Assembly (NCBI GenBank): GCA_009760855.2
Contig: WPIO01000012.1
Span: 5,887,501-5,951,500 of the forward strand
Length of the DNA: 64,000 bases
Source of the DNA: Cristatella mucedo
Lineage: Eukaryota > Bryozoa > Phylactolaemata > Cristatellidae
Reading direction: 5' to 3'
The position numbers were made by a program, and so were the translations under genes. A model generated the notes under the pieces. It saw only the letters and a program-made list of their open reading frames with translations, did not search any database and was not told where the DNA came from. Position 1 is the first letter of the stretch, and the number at the start of each line of letters is the position of its first letter. Below, in pieces: positions 22,051 to 32,509 of this stretch.

Positions 22051-22068
22051 TGAGCAGGCTGGTGTCAT

Positions 22069-22165
22069 CTAATGTAATGTATCTCTGTCTGTAACTCCAC
22101 AAAGCCACAAAAACTAAGTGGGTGTTACTCAGGAATGGATGTTACGTAGGAGAGTTTTCTATTGT
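22069..22165 (-). mobile_element. Diverged copy of the 107-bp mini-element
   Basis: Minus-strand match to the copy at 4261-4367: tail 'acattacatt', then 'agatacattaca..', 'gtaactccacaaagcc' and 'gtgggtgtta', then 'gtaggagagttttctat'. An 18-base internal duplication ('gttactcaggaatggatgttac') is peculiar to this copy, and the 5' half is missing. Confidence 0.7.
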
Positions 22166-22905
22166 TCAGTTTTTGCTTACTATAGCTTAGCTTATTCTCA
22201 ATTATAGCTTGGTTTTCTATGTACTCAGACATAAGCGACTTTCATCGGGAGAAGAATAAAGCGACAAAAAAGCTGCATATGAGATGAGTGAGACAGTTAG
22301 CGTGAGAGAGAAATAATAATCCAAGACGTGTTGGAAACCGAAGAGGGGCGAGACGAGAGCTGAATGCGAATGAGCTCGATCCTTACTAAATAGTTACAGC
22401 GAGCCTCGCTAATTGCCACCAGCGTCTTCTGCTAGAGAGCTCGCGGCAGCAGCCACCATTGCCCGAGCTCGGTTTAGTCGAGTAGAGCGCTGCTTTGCTG
22501 ACAGCAGAGGTCGCAGAGGTCGCAGCAGAATTTACTTCTCAGCAAACGGCAAGGATCCGCGCCACAAGTGGAGTACTAATTTACATCTAGGATGGGAAAG
22601 ATCCGCAAGTTAGTTCTTTGTGCAGCGGGGAATGACCCGCAAGATTGTTTTTAGAGGGGAAAACCCACAAATTATGAAAAATATTGCACGTAATCCATGG
22701 TTTTTTCACTCGACACCAACTCTGCGGTTGCTCATAAGCTGGATTAAAGCCTTAATTTCGTCGTTGATGACGGTCGGCAGGCGTAGGAATAGGGGGTGGA
22801 CAAGGATAGTGCCCTACTGTAGGGAGGAGGACAAAAGCCCCTCCAGCCCTCTGACTCGACCTCTGGCCACGCCCTTCCGGTGCCTTCGCATGCGCTTCGC
22901 GTCAG
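22166..22905. other. Unassigned stretch
   Basis: No gene or named repeat recognised. Confidence 0.3.
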
Positions 22906-22986
22906 TCTAGAAACTTCTGCGCTCTCAACTGTTCTAGAAACTTCTGCGCTCTCAGCTGTTCTAGAAACTTCGGCACTCTCGAAAGC
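22906..22986. repeat. 27-bp tandem repeat (three units) with heat-shock-element-like core
   Basis: Units start at 22906, 22933 and 22960 with 'tctagaaacttctgcgctct'. In units two and three the sequence TTC-ta-GAA-ac-TTC has the alternating 5-bp module structure of a heat-shock element. In unit one the first module is GTC. The third unit diverges at its end. No confident transcription unit is next to it, so a regulatory role is an inference. Confidence 0.6.
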
Positions 22987-23256
22987 TTTGAAATTCGAAA
23001 AGAGCACTTGCTGTGTAAATTCTAGACTGCGGAGCTGTCTTCAACTATGTCAGCACAGCGCCCATGAAATTACTCCTGCTACCTATTCACACGCCATCTT
23101 AGCCAGACTCCGCTGCAACGCCATTCCCGCTCACTTTTTTCATGCTGAATTTAAGCCCCTCACTTCTACTGCTTTACCCACGGCGTATATTTTTGGCCAC
23201 CAATCGCTCAACCGGAAGCAGTGAGGTTTTTGAGTACGGTACAAACTAGGCTTTTT

Positions 23257-23478
23257 TTATTGCTCTCGCTTTGCCAACTTGGCCGTAAGTTCAAGTTCTG
23301 CAGTAGGCAATTCTTTGTCGCCGTTGCAGTCGGGGTGTAACCCACAAAGGCTCTTCTTCCACTTCGTAAACGAGGCCGTTGAATAAGCCAGCTTGAAATT
23401 GATGTTACTGTCCTGGTAAGGATATTTATCTAGCCAAGCAACCACTTCGTCTTCAGGAGCTTTCAGAGATGGTAGTAC
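23257..23478 (-). other. Unrecognised minus-strand open frame, possible exon or gene remnant
   Basis: From 23478 to 23257 on the minus strand one frame stays open with varied, protein-like composition, including LKAPEDEVVAWLDKYPYQD, NFKLAYSTASFTKWKKSL and PTAELELTAKLAKRE. It ends in TAA embedded in AATAAA. 'taacttaag' at its start could serve as a 3' splice site, which would make this a terminal exon with an unusually close polyadenylation signal. I recognise no family. It may equally be a transposon remnant. Confidence 0.35.
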
Positions 23479-23523
23479 CTTAAGTTACAATACTATTAGT
23501 AATTGAGACAGGTTTTGCATTGC

Positions 23524-23810
<287 letters not shown>

Positions 23811-24307
23811 GCTCACTACTCTCAGCGTTCACTCTCTCTCTCACTGTCGCTCACTGCTTTCAGCTTTCTCTCTCACTTTACCTTTCTCTAACCTACTCCT
23901 TCTCCTCCTGCTATCTTTTCCCCGTCCCGCCATCCCCTATCACTCTAACCTCGAGCCGTCGTCGCTCGCCCTCGCTTTCTCACGCCCTGCCGCGCGACGC
24001 GGCCGACGGCGCGGTTCCCACCGCCCGACGGCGCGTTGAAGCGCAAGCGCTCACCGCCCCCCTGGGGATCCGGTCAGCTGGCGGCCTCTTGGCAGCCAGT
24101 CTCACAAAGCGTCTCACGTTCGGCCGGCCCCGCGGCTTCGTCCGAGCGTCCGAGCGCAATACCTGGATCGTATCAGATCGCGCCGATCGCTCCGCAGTGG
24201 CGCGCGACACCCGCCACGAAACGTAATTGCGATATCGCGGTCTCAATTCTCCGCAGCCGAGCGCTAAATGGCGGTCGCATCCATCGCGCATGCCTCGTAA
24301 GCTCGCC

Positions 24308-24374
24308 TCGCCGCGGCGGCGGCGGCAGCGGCGGCGGCGGTGGCGGCGGCGGCGGCGGTGGTGGTGGTGGTGGA
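24308..24374. repeat. (GGC)n/(GGT)n trinucleotide run
   Basis: About 65 bases of GGC units ending in five GGT units. Reading frames give polyglycine, polyalanine or polyproline with no family match. Confidence 0.9.
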
Positions 24375-25386
24375 CGCGCGAAGGCTGAGCCTTCGCATTC
24401 TATGTTCAGCATGCCGCGCGAGCTCTTCGCGCACCGCGGCCGCGCTCGAATGAGCGGCCGGAAGTCGTCGCCGCCCGCTACTGTGCGGCTCTCTCGTCGG
24501 CGATAGCGCTGCTGCGCGCGGCGCATAGATTTTCCCGCTTCCAAGTTCTGTCCAGTTCTCGCTGTGGCAACGCGACAACTGGACAGAGACCGAGCGAGCG
24601 AGCGAGCGGTCCGACGCAGACGGCACGAGGAGAGCTGACCCGGCCCCGCTCCTAACCGTCGTCGCGGCTGCCGCAACGCGAGCGCTTCCGGTCACGCCCG
24701 CCTATCGGATGTGTCGCTTCACTGGTGCAGGTGGAATTTCGCCAAACTATTGAAAAATCATTCAAAGACTCGGCGCTGATCTAAGACGGGGCTAGCAACT
24801 TGAAGACGCTGGGAGTCTGCTGCTGGGAAGTTGGGCGCCGCTTCAGCTGCGCGGACGGCGGTGCGCCACGCTGGCTTTCTGCTAATGGCGCTGAGAAAGT
24901 TGCTGCATGTCAGAGAGAATCAGGAACTGACGGAAAGCCGATTGAACTGTAATTGTCAAGGCAGTGGACCGCGCTAGCCTTTTAGAGCTTGTGCAACGGC
25001 AATTGTGCTGTCAAAAGTCAGTTGACCTTTCTTGTTGAGCGCTGTATAGAACCAACCTTCGGTCGTCTTTGTCTAACTGCAGTTGCCACCTCATTGATTT
25101 GCTGTCATGCGATTCACGATAACCGGGCAGCAGAGACTCCGTATTAGGCTTGGAGTTCATGTCTCGCGCTCGAGGCTAGCGATACTGCACGAGCATAAGA
25201 AATATAGTTCGGACTTCAGTTCTCGAGTAAACGCTCGCGCCGCGGTGCCTTATTGCCGGATACTGTCGACTGCTGCGGACGGAAGGAGGCGACATCATAA
25301 CAGTTCCGCCAGAGATTTTCGTGCAGATAAATCTCCTGGTTCCGCCGAGGAATCTGCGATGCGCTCGGACACACTTCCGGTCGCAG

Positions 25387-25417
<31 letters not shown>

Positions 25418-26171
25418 ACCTACGCGCGAATCGAGCGAGCAGCGCCCGCGCCGTCTGTTCTTCACGTCTGCGGCCACTTCCTCCTCCGGCGCGGGTCGCA
25501 GTTAGACACCTTACTTGACAGGGCTCCCCCAATACACGACGCGTCGGCCTCGTCGGCCCCCTACAACGCCGTGCGACAGCCTCAGCACCGGCACCCGATG
25601 GCCTGCATGTGCGAGGAGCGTAGATTTCCTTCGCTGCACTCACGTCACGTGCTCTGTCGCAGCCATTCCGCGCCGAGGCTGCCAGCAGTGCCACCTGCGC
25701 TACACGCGCGCGAACTTTCCTTTTGCCTGTTGTGCCAGATTGCTATCGCTCGCTCTCTCGCTTCTCTCTCACTCACTCACCCACACGCACTCACGCACAT
25801 TCACAAATACACACAAATATCACCCCACTTTGAGGAGAGCTTGGACCGAAAAGAGTTCTGCCGTCGCCGCCATGTTGTCGTTGTGTCCGACGAACGAAAG
25901 TGGCCAGGTCGCGTTACAGTGGAGAGTTCAAACGGCTGCAGCGGGCGACGCCGTCATCAAAGCGGCGTCATCACTCTCGGGCCGAGCTCGTAGAAAGCTC
26001 GCGAAGCCACTGGCCTCAAAAGTCGCGCCCGCCGCTTCGGCAAGCCGAGGCGGCGGGTGCGCGCGCGACCGTGAGAACGTCACTCGTGAGAATCTCGCTC
26101 GCTCGACCTTGAGAAGCTCTAGGGGCGAGCGGGCAGCGCAGGAGTCGCTGCACCGACGTCCGCTGCACCGC

Positions 26172-26208
26172 GGCAGGCGGGCGGGCGGGCGGGCGGGCGG
26201 CGGGCGAG
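26172..26208 (+). repeat. G-run (GGGC)n with quadruplex potential
   Basis: Six or more GGG tracts separated by single C or GC on the plus strand, which meets the usual pattern for a G-quadruplex. Located about 800 bp upstream of the POU4 TATA box. Confidence 0.7.
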
Positions 26209-26460
26209 ATCCAAGTCGCTGCAAGATTAGAAGCGCTCGCTTGGACGATGGAAGACGCTGGAAGTTTTTCCCACGCCCGCGAGCGCAGCCGCCGCACCCG
26301 CGGGGAATTCCTAATTGGCGGCCAACGCCGCCCCCAACTTGCCGCGAAGCGCGACGAGCTCCGCTCGTCCGCCGGCCGCGCGAAAATGGACTCGCGCGCG
26401 AAGCTAGCGACGACGACGACGACGATCCGACCTGGCGCCGCGCGCCGGTCCTCGGCCCTC

Positions 26461-26492
26461 GGCCCTCGCGATGCCGGAGGATCGCGAGGGCC
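26461..26492. repeat. Perfect hairpin, 12-bp arms, 8-base loop
   Basis: 'ggccctcgcgat' (26461-26472) is exactly complementary to 26481-26492. Confidence 0.9.
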
Positions 26493-26960
26493 CGAACGAG
26501 CAGCGACTGCCCTAAACGGTCAGCGCTTCGCGCGCGCGCGCGACACGTCAGCTAGCCAGCGCGGCTCCGAATGAGACGATGCGGAGGATCTCTGCTCTCG
26601 TCTCATTTTGTCTCCACTCTCTTGGTGAGGCCACCGTCGCCGACAGCCCTGGCGCCGCTGTCTACGCTAGGCGACAGTCATCGTCGTCGTCGGGCAGCAC
26701 AGACTCGCAAGCTTCGGCAAAGCGCTGGCCGCAGAAAGTGCACCTCGGCCGGCGGCCGCCGGCCGAAGCGATCCGAGCGAGGCGACCAAAACAATGGCTG
26801 CGGCCGCAACAAAGCCGACCAATTAGCTCGTGCGAGCGGCGCCGAGCCGCGGCCGCCGCGTCCGCGAGCAGCGCGCGGCGCTGTCCCCGCGAGCCCCCTC
26901 GCGAGTCCGTTCGCATCGATTTTCTCGTTTCGCCGAATGCCATCGCCGGTCCGCGGAGCG

Positions 26961-27000
26961 TCATAAAAGGACGCAGAGCCGGTCCTTGTTTGCAGTCCGT
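26961..27000 (+). promoter_or_regulatory. Candidate POU4 core promoter (TATA and initiator)
   Basis: 'cataaaagg' at 26962-26970 is a good TATA box. An initiator-like 'tgcagtccgt' lies at 26991-27000, placing a likely start at A26994, 31 bases downstream of the TATA box. That would give a 5' UTR of about 163 bases (26994-27156), rich in GCCGCC and GCCGAA repeats. Surrounding DNA is CpG-rich. Spacing is the main support; there is no transcript evidence. Confidence 0.6.
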
Positions 27001-27156
27001 TTCGCTACCTCGGCCGTCTCGGCTCGCTCGCTCCTGCTCGGCAGCCTCCACCGCCGTCGCCGCCGTCACCGCCGTCGCCGAAGCCGCCGAAGCCGCCGAA
27101 GTCGTCCCGCAGAGGGCAGCGCATGCGCGCCAGCTCTCAACGGCCCGCCATCGAAG

Positions 27157-27210
27157 ATGTCGCGCAGCTTCGGACCCTACTCGATGTACGATCCTCACAT
27201 GTCGGCCCAG
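27157..27210 (+). CDS. POU4 coding exon 1
   Basis: Eighteen codons beginning at ATG 27157 and ending at CAG directly before a GTGAGT donor (phase 0). A short first coding exon upstream of the POU-IV box is typical of this gene class and allows an alternative promoter or start, since exon 2 also contains in-frame ATGs at 27777 and in the POU-IV box. Confidence 0.85.
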
Positions 27211-29173
27211 GTGAGTGCCGGGCGCTGGTGCTGTGGCCTTGAACTAAGGTTAACACCTCAACAGCTCGCTCGCTGGATGCGAGCTCCGAGCACGGAACGA
27301 AAGAAGCTCTGAAGACAATAAATGGAAAAAGCGAGGCTCGCGGTCTCAGCGGGCATTCGGAGTGTCGCAACTCTAGCGATGTCCACTCACGAGGTGCTCG
27401 CCCGCAACGCGAAGCAAGTTTGACTGTTTGCTTCCGCTGTTGCGGCATCCCGAAAAACGAGACTGCGAGGTCGCGCGAGAATTTCATCGAAAGAGTCACT
27501 GCATTTGGGGCGTGGACCGTGGCGTCGCTTTCGGTCTCTCGGCTGCGCGTAGCGCGGCTCAGGCGCGGCGCACGGGGGAGGTAAAAGAGGGAGCGGTACG
27601 CGTGCCCGCAGCCAGGGTGTGCTGCCAGTGCGCTTGATAGGTGCATCAGCAAAACAGTCACTGTCATCGGAACTGTGAAGACGCTGCTCCGCAATTGCCC
27701 GGTACAGTCTTGCGGCCAGCCGAAATCGGAGTTTAATAGAAAAAAACTAACTGCCTAACATTCCTCGTAGGGTAACATGTTTGCCGGCTTCGATGACTCG
27801 ATGATGGCACGAGTGGACGCGCTAGCCGAGTTGAAGCCGCCACAGCAGCTCTTCAAGCACGACATCTATTCGGCCACCGATATGGCAGGCTATGGAACCG
27901 TCACTAAGATGCATCCGATGCATATGGACTTTTCGAATGGTAAATCGCTTCGCCGTCCATCTGCGACTGGAGAAAGCAGCGGCGCCTATGATGGCAGAGG
28001 GTACACGTATCCACAAAAACTGAATGCGTAGAATCGAAGCCGCATGCTTGTTCTGACCTTGTCTCTCACGGCCATCTCAGTCAGCTGCTCTTCCATATTT
28101 TCAGTCTCTTTCTCATAAATTACACAGGCTCCCTCTCTTGCTCTCGTTCTCGCTTTATCTCTCTCGCTCGCTCTATCTATCTATCTATCTCTCTCGCTCT
28201 CTCTCTCGCTCTCTCTGGTTCTCTTGCTCTTGCTCGCACTCGCGCGCTGCGCACAGCCAAGGTTTTGAGCGCCATCCTCTCATGCTGCCGCGGCTTCTCC
28301 GCCACAGGTGACTCCATGGTGGAGCAGATGAACGCCATCGGTGGTCCGAATGGATTCATGATGGCGCCGGAGCTGCACGCTCAGCAGCAGATGTACGCCA
28401 ACCTCTGCGCTCACCCGGCTGCGGCGCAGCAGCCGCTGCAGCCACCGCAGCAGCCGCAGCCGCAGCACCACCCACATCAGCACCACGGCCACCACCACCA
28501 GCACCACCACCACCACCACCACGCGGCGGCGGCGGCAGCGGCGGCGGCAATGCAGTATCACGGCGGAGGCGCGCCCATGAAGGCTGCCGCCGCCGCTGCA
28601 GCGGCCGCCGCCGCCGCCGTGGTCGTGCAGCCGGACGGCGGCCTCGACCCGCGCGAGCTCGAGGCGTTCGCCGAGCGGTTCAAGCAGCGGCGCATCAAGC
28701 TGGGCGTCACGCAGGCCGACGTCGGACGCGCGCTCGGCAACCTGAAGATCGCCGGCATCGGCTCGCTCAGCCAGAGCACCATCTGCCGGTTCGAGTCGCT
28801 GACGCTGTCGCACAACAACATGATCGCGCTCAAGCCCGTGTTGCTCGCCTGGCTCGAGGAGGCGGAGCGCATAGCTCGCGAGAAGCGCAGCGGCTACGGC
28901 ATCGACGCGCAGGGCGCGGCGCTCGAGAAGAAGCGCAAGCGAACGTCGATCGCGGCGCCCGAGAAGCGCTCGCTCGAGGCCTACTTCGCCATCCAGCCGC
29001 GGCCGTCCGGCGACAAGATCGCGCAGATCGCCGAAAAGCTCGACCTGAAGAAGAACGTCGTGCGCGTGTGGTTCTGCAACCAGCGCCAGAAGCAGAAGCG
29101 AATGAAGTTCGCCTCCATCTCGGGCGCCGGCGCCGGCGGCGGCATGGCCTCGGCAGCGGCCGGCCGCCATTGA
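27157..29173 (+). CDS. POU4 (Brn3/unc-86/acj6 class) homeodomain transcription factor, gene model
   Basis: Joining 27157-27210, 27771-27939 and 28308-29173 gives one open frame of 362 residues with consensus GT/AG introns of 560 and 368 bp. Class IV POU proteins are nuclear factors that bind AT-rich octamer-like sites and specify sensory neuron and mechanoreceptor identity in animals. Order in the protein: short start MSRSFGPYSMYDPHMSAQ; POU-IV box (residues about 21-39, MFAGFDDSMMARVDALAEL); Gln/Pro/His/Ala-rich linker; POU-specific domain (about 187-261); POU homeodomain (about 282-341); Gly/Ala tail. Length is near the lower end for the family. The start is the first ATG of a frame conserved in character and follows the putative 5' UTR. 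Class IV is secure. The exact orthologue cannot be named because the phylum is unknown. Confidence 0.93.
27771..27939 (+). CDS. POU4 coding exon 2 with POU-IV box
   Basis: Starts after 'ttcctcgtag' and ends after one base of a glycine codon before GTAAAT. It encodes GNMFAGFDDSMMARVDALAEL, matching the POU-IV box (LFASLDETLLARAEALAAV in vertebrate Brn3), a transactivation-related motif diagnostic of the class, then LFKHDIYSATD and a Met/His-rich stretch. The alternative read-through past 27939 reaches a stop at 28029 and would yield a protein without a DNA-binding domain. Confidence 0.88.
28115..28226. repeat. CT/CTAT-rich tract in POU4 intron 2
   Basis: Pyrimidine-rich microsatellite of (CTCG), (CTAT) and (CT) units about 90 bases before the exon 3 acceptor. 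Too far to be the polypyrimidine tract proper. Confidence 0.9.
28308..29173 (+). CDS. POU4 coding exon 3: His/Ala tracts, POU-specific domain and homeodomain
   Basis: Begins after 'cttctccgccacag', completing the glycine codon split from exon 2. It encodes a His-rich tract (residues about 128-146), two polyalanine tracts (about 147-155 and 167-178), and the POU-specific domain LDPRELEAFAERFKQRRIKL through SQSTICRFESLTLSHNNMIA. A linker follows, then the homeodomain KKRKRTSIAAPEKRSLEAYF through KKNVVRVWFCNQRQKQ, with the diagnostic WFCNQR recognition helix containing the POU-specific Cys. Both DNA-binding domains are in this one exon. Codon third positions are overwhelmingly G or C. The tail after KRMKFASISG is Gly/Ala-rich and ends RH-TGA. 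Confidence 0.95.
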
Positions 29174-29703
29174 CGGGCGGCGCGCCGCGCCGACGCCGCG
29201 CCGCGGGACGCGTCATAGAGACCGAGGAGGCGTCGCGATCGGACGCTCGAAGCGCTCGCGCGCGCGCGCCCCCATCGCTCTCGCGCTTTCTCGCGACGCT
29301 TTACGGCTTCGATCGTGTTCGGGCGCGAGCGACGATACCGGACCCCGCGGCTCGCTGCAAAAGAAGCCGCCGCCTACGCCACCCCTCCGCCTCCAACGCT
29401 GCTGCCGCCGAGGCGGCGGCACGAAGCGCTTCGAGCTGCTCGCCTTGTTTGACCGCGCGACACGCGGGCGTGTCAGAGGCGTGCGCTGGCGCACGGCCCG
29501 CGCGGCGAGGCTCTGCCAACCCCGAGCCCGACAGCGGCGTTGGGCTCGCTACCGTACTGTCTAGTCACCTAGATTAGCGGTAATTTAATATAGCTATTTA
29601 TTTTTTCTTGTAACTGTGATCTTCGGGTGTGTAGCTATGTGTTGGTTGATACCGGACGAGCATTGTCTTGACGTTTATTGACGAATTTTTTTGACAATGG
29701 CTC
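29174..29703. other. POU4 3' flank / probable 3' UTR
   Basis: CpG-rich to about 29540, then AT-rich 'gtaatttaatatagctatttattttttc' character typical of a 3' UTR end. No canonical AATAAA found within 500 bases of the stop, so the transcript end is undefined. Confidence 0.4.
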
Positions 29704-30073
29704 TTGTTTGCGCTGGTCGTGAGAATTGACCGAGCGCGCGGCGGCCGCCGCGTGCGCTCGCGCGCTCGATGTATTATGACAAACCGTGGCTTTCCTTTGA
29801 TATCAATAGTATGTATCGATTCGACGCCCAGCGGACCTCGTCTTCCTTGCCACCTCGCGCCTCGATCGCGCTTTCTTCTCGACGCCGCTTTCCGCCGGGC
29901 ATCCGATGCAGCCACATCCGGAAGTGCGCCTCGATGGCCCGTCGAGCTTCGGCGACCGTCGAGAGTCGCGCTGCGGTGCTGGCGGCCGCCACGTCAACTC
30001 GCACGAGCGCCACGGCGAGCGCCTTAGGGCAACCACTAGACCCACATCCGCCATTAGAAGAGCCTCCTCAATA

Positions 30074-30097
30074 ATGCATATAATATGAAATATGCAT
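30074..30097. promoter_or_regulatory. Octamer-like inverted pair (ATGCAT..ATGCAT)
   Basis: Two ATGCAT words 18 bases apart flank 'ATAATATGAAAT', forming 'GCATATAAT' on the plus strand, similar to the GCAT-spacer-TAAT half-site arrangement bound by class IV POU proteins. It sits in a short AT-rich island in otherwise CpG-rich DNA, 900 bases after the POU4 stop codon. Function is inferred. Confidence 0.3.
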
Positions 30098-31930
30098 ACC
30101 CTCGTCGTAGAAGGTTTAAGAGGAGTTCCAAGCCGCCAGCTCTCTCAGCGTCACTGTTGCAGCAGCCGCCCACGAGGTCGGGCGGCCCGCTCGCCGGCGA
30201 GGCTCGCCGGCCTTAGCTGCGCCCGCCGGCGGCGACGCGACGGCGGCCAGCGAAGAGCGAGCGGCCGCCGTCGTCGCGGGATGGGAATAAGGCCGCAGCC
30301 GCCGTGACCCGAGCGGCAGAAGGTGAGAGGTGCGCCCGGTCGCGTCTAGCCAAGGTACCAGAGCAGTTCGGGCGCTTGACTCAGTCGTACCGCGCCAGCG
30401 ACGAAAATTCCGAACGCCGCCGCAGCAGCAGCCGACGCCGCCACAGCAGCCGCCGCTGTGGTGACTAAAACTTGCGATCCGAAAGCATTCGTGCCCTCCG
30501 ACTGGGCGACGCGACGCGGAAGCGTCTCCGCGTTTGGCTGCGATTTTGGCGACGCTCACTTTGCTAGCGGCCATTTTGCGCCGTAAGCCCATTGCGTCGC
30601 CGCACCGAAGCGGCCGCGCTGCGGATGCTGCCTGCGGCGGCAGCGGCGGCAGCAGCCGCGGGTGGCTGCAGAGGGCGGGAGGTGGCTGCGAATATTCTGG
30701 TCGAATAGTTCGCATCGATCTCGCGCTCGCGCCAGCATTTCGTCGCGCTACAGCGGCGCCTTTGTCTGCCCGCATTCTTCGAATTCGCCTGCTAATTTGC
30801 GTCGACTGACCTTCACGACTCACGCGCGCACAAGAAAGAAGCTCCGTCGCCGCTGCGAACCGAGGCGAGTCAGCGAAGCCGCGCAGGTGCGGCACGCGCC
30901 GACCGAAGAAGAAAGTGACCTTAACCGTTCGCCGGGCGGCGGCAGAATAAAGAGCTCGCTCCGCTCGCGGCGCCCGCGTCCGCCGCCCATAGCCGCAGAC
31001 ATTTCGCGCATCCGACCCAATCGGTTGCCTCGCCGCCGAGAGGAGGCCGGCGAGGTACTGCTGCACGGATCAGCTGCGACAAACGATCGTTTATTTCGAA
31101 CCTACGATCTATGAAGGAAAGGCGCTCCGTCTCGTATCGGAAAAGGCGCGGGTGAAGCTCGTCCGCTGCCGTAGACGGCCATCAAATAGCGAACGCGCTT
31201 CTGTTAGCGCCAAGTATCTTACGTTGCTTAGGCGATCAAGCTAGCAGCTACAGCCTAATCATCGCTGGCGGCTAACGAGCGTGACGTCGTTTTGGACAGA
31301 GACAGCGAACTTTTTGCTACGGGCGCTGTGCTCATTGCAGGAACTTCAACTAGGTAGCCAGTGTCTGTAAACTCTAAACTCAAAAAGCATAGAAACCCTA
31401 AACACTAAATTCAAAATCTTGAATTCACACCAAATCCTACATCCAAACCCGTGATGATATCCAAAGACGTCTTTTAGCCGTTAATATAAACAGACCATGC
31501 TAAACTTCCTGCTGTGGTCAAAGTGCCCGTGGCAAAACATTGGCTGTCTCCGTGCATAATCGACGCCGTGTTAGCATGTACCGTAGCTTGGCGGATGTAA
31601 AGCATCCAGAGACAGCCACCAGCGCCAGCGCACGAGTAAGGACTGCTCTAAGAGTACTGCTGAGGCCGCCCAATGGCAACCGCTCAGCTGCTGTCTGGAC
31701 TCCGAAGTTACGGGTTTGACTGTTGCGAGGCGGCAGAGCTGTTTGCCTATCAGTTTTACCACGCCACTTCCAGGTAGCCCGCAGTTCCTGCAGGCACTAG
31801 GGGAAAGAGAGATCGGGGACCAGCAAAGCCGCCGAAGAGGCGCTTGGTGTTTCAAAGCGTCACGACCTGTGAATAGTCACGAAGATCCTGAAGAAACGAG
31901 CTGCACACAAGAGCAGGATTGCGCATTTGT
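30098..31930. other. CpG-rich stretch, AT-richer after 31370; no recognised gene
   Basis: A 316-codon minus-strand frame (31066-30116) and others are Arg/Ala-rich with no family resemblance, typical of CpG-rich non-coding DNA. Confidence 0.3.
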
Positions 31931-31934
31931 CAAA

Positions 31935-32085
31935 GGGATGGGCCAGCGGTTGTTTATTCACCCCGACCAAGGTCAATGTGAATGCATTGATGACCAATGT
32001 CGCGTGCTCGAGCCCCGTAGCATATGTGAAGCGCCTGAATGGAGATTAAGTTCTAATAGGACGCTATACAAACGAATTATACACC
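31935..32085 (+). mobile_element. tRNA-derived SINE, family A
   Basis: Diverged head 'gatgggccagcggttg..', spacer with 'aatgcattgatgaccaatgt' shared with the copy at 19765, B box 'tgctcgagccccg', 'gcatatgtgaagcgcctgaa', and tail ending 'acgctatacaaacgaattata'. Confidence 0.88.
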
Positions 32086-32086
32086 G

Positions 32087-32141
32087 CGTGTGTGTGTGCG
32101 TGCGCGTATGCGTGTACATACATATATATATGTATATATAC

Positions 32142-32191
<50 letters not shown>

Positions 32192-32205
32192 GTATATGTA
32201 TATCT
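32087..32205. repeat. (TG)n-(TA)n compound microsatellite
   Basis: Directly follows the SINE tail, as if the SINE's A/T-rich end had expanded. Confidence 0.95.
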
Positions 32206-32509
32206 CTTCGATCCTTGCTCTCGCTGACAGCGCCAGCTTCTGCCGCTGCGTTTTAGCCCGGCCGCAGGTAGCTCACACTTCAAAATGGAGGTTGGAGATT
32301 CGAGGCCCACCGTAGGCAATGCTGTATTGTCCAATGCAATCCGCAGAGACTGTTCTGACTCTATGGAAATGAGACCTCCGAATCAGCTACTCTGTGCTAC
32401 TTTACTTTACCGAGTGTCGGTGTACGTTCCAGCAGCGCGCTGGTAGCAGCGCTCGTTGCATTGTAGAGGAACGACCGGTGACCGCAGAGTTGGGCTCGAC
32501 ATTCGTGCT

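Larger units (their letters stand above)
23811..26960. other. CpG-rich upstream region of the POU4 gene
   Basis: No coding gene recognised despite many long open frames on both strands. It carries CpG-rich DNA, trinucleotide and G-rich runs, a CTG run at 25387-25417, and a hairpin at 26461-26492. Its position directly 5' of a developmental transcription factor makes it a likely promoter/enhancer region. Confidence 0.45.

Noticed and set aside
28280-29170. 296-codon minus-strand open frame opposite POU4 exon 3
   Set aside because: It is a shadow of the GC-rich coding exon; the translation is a mirror of the POU/homeodomain codons and resembles no family.
30116-31066. 316-codon minus-strand open frame
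   Set aside because: Low-information Arg/Ala-rich translation in CpG-rich DNA, no domain, other frames equally open.
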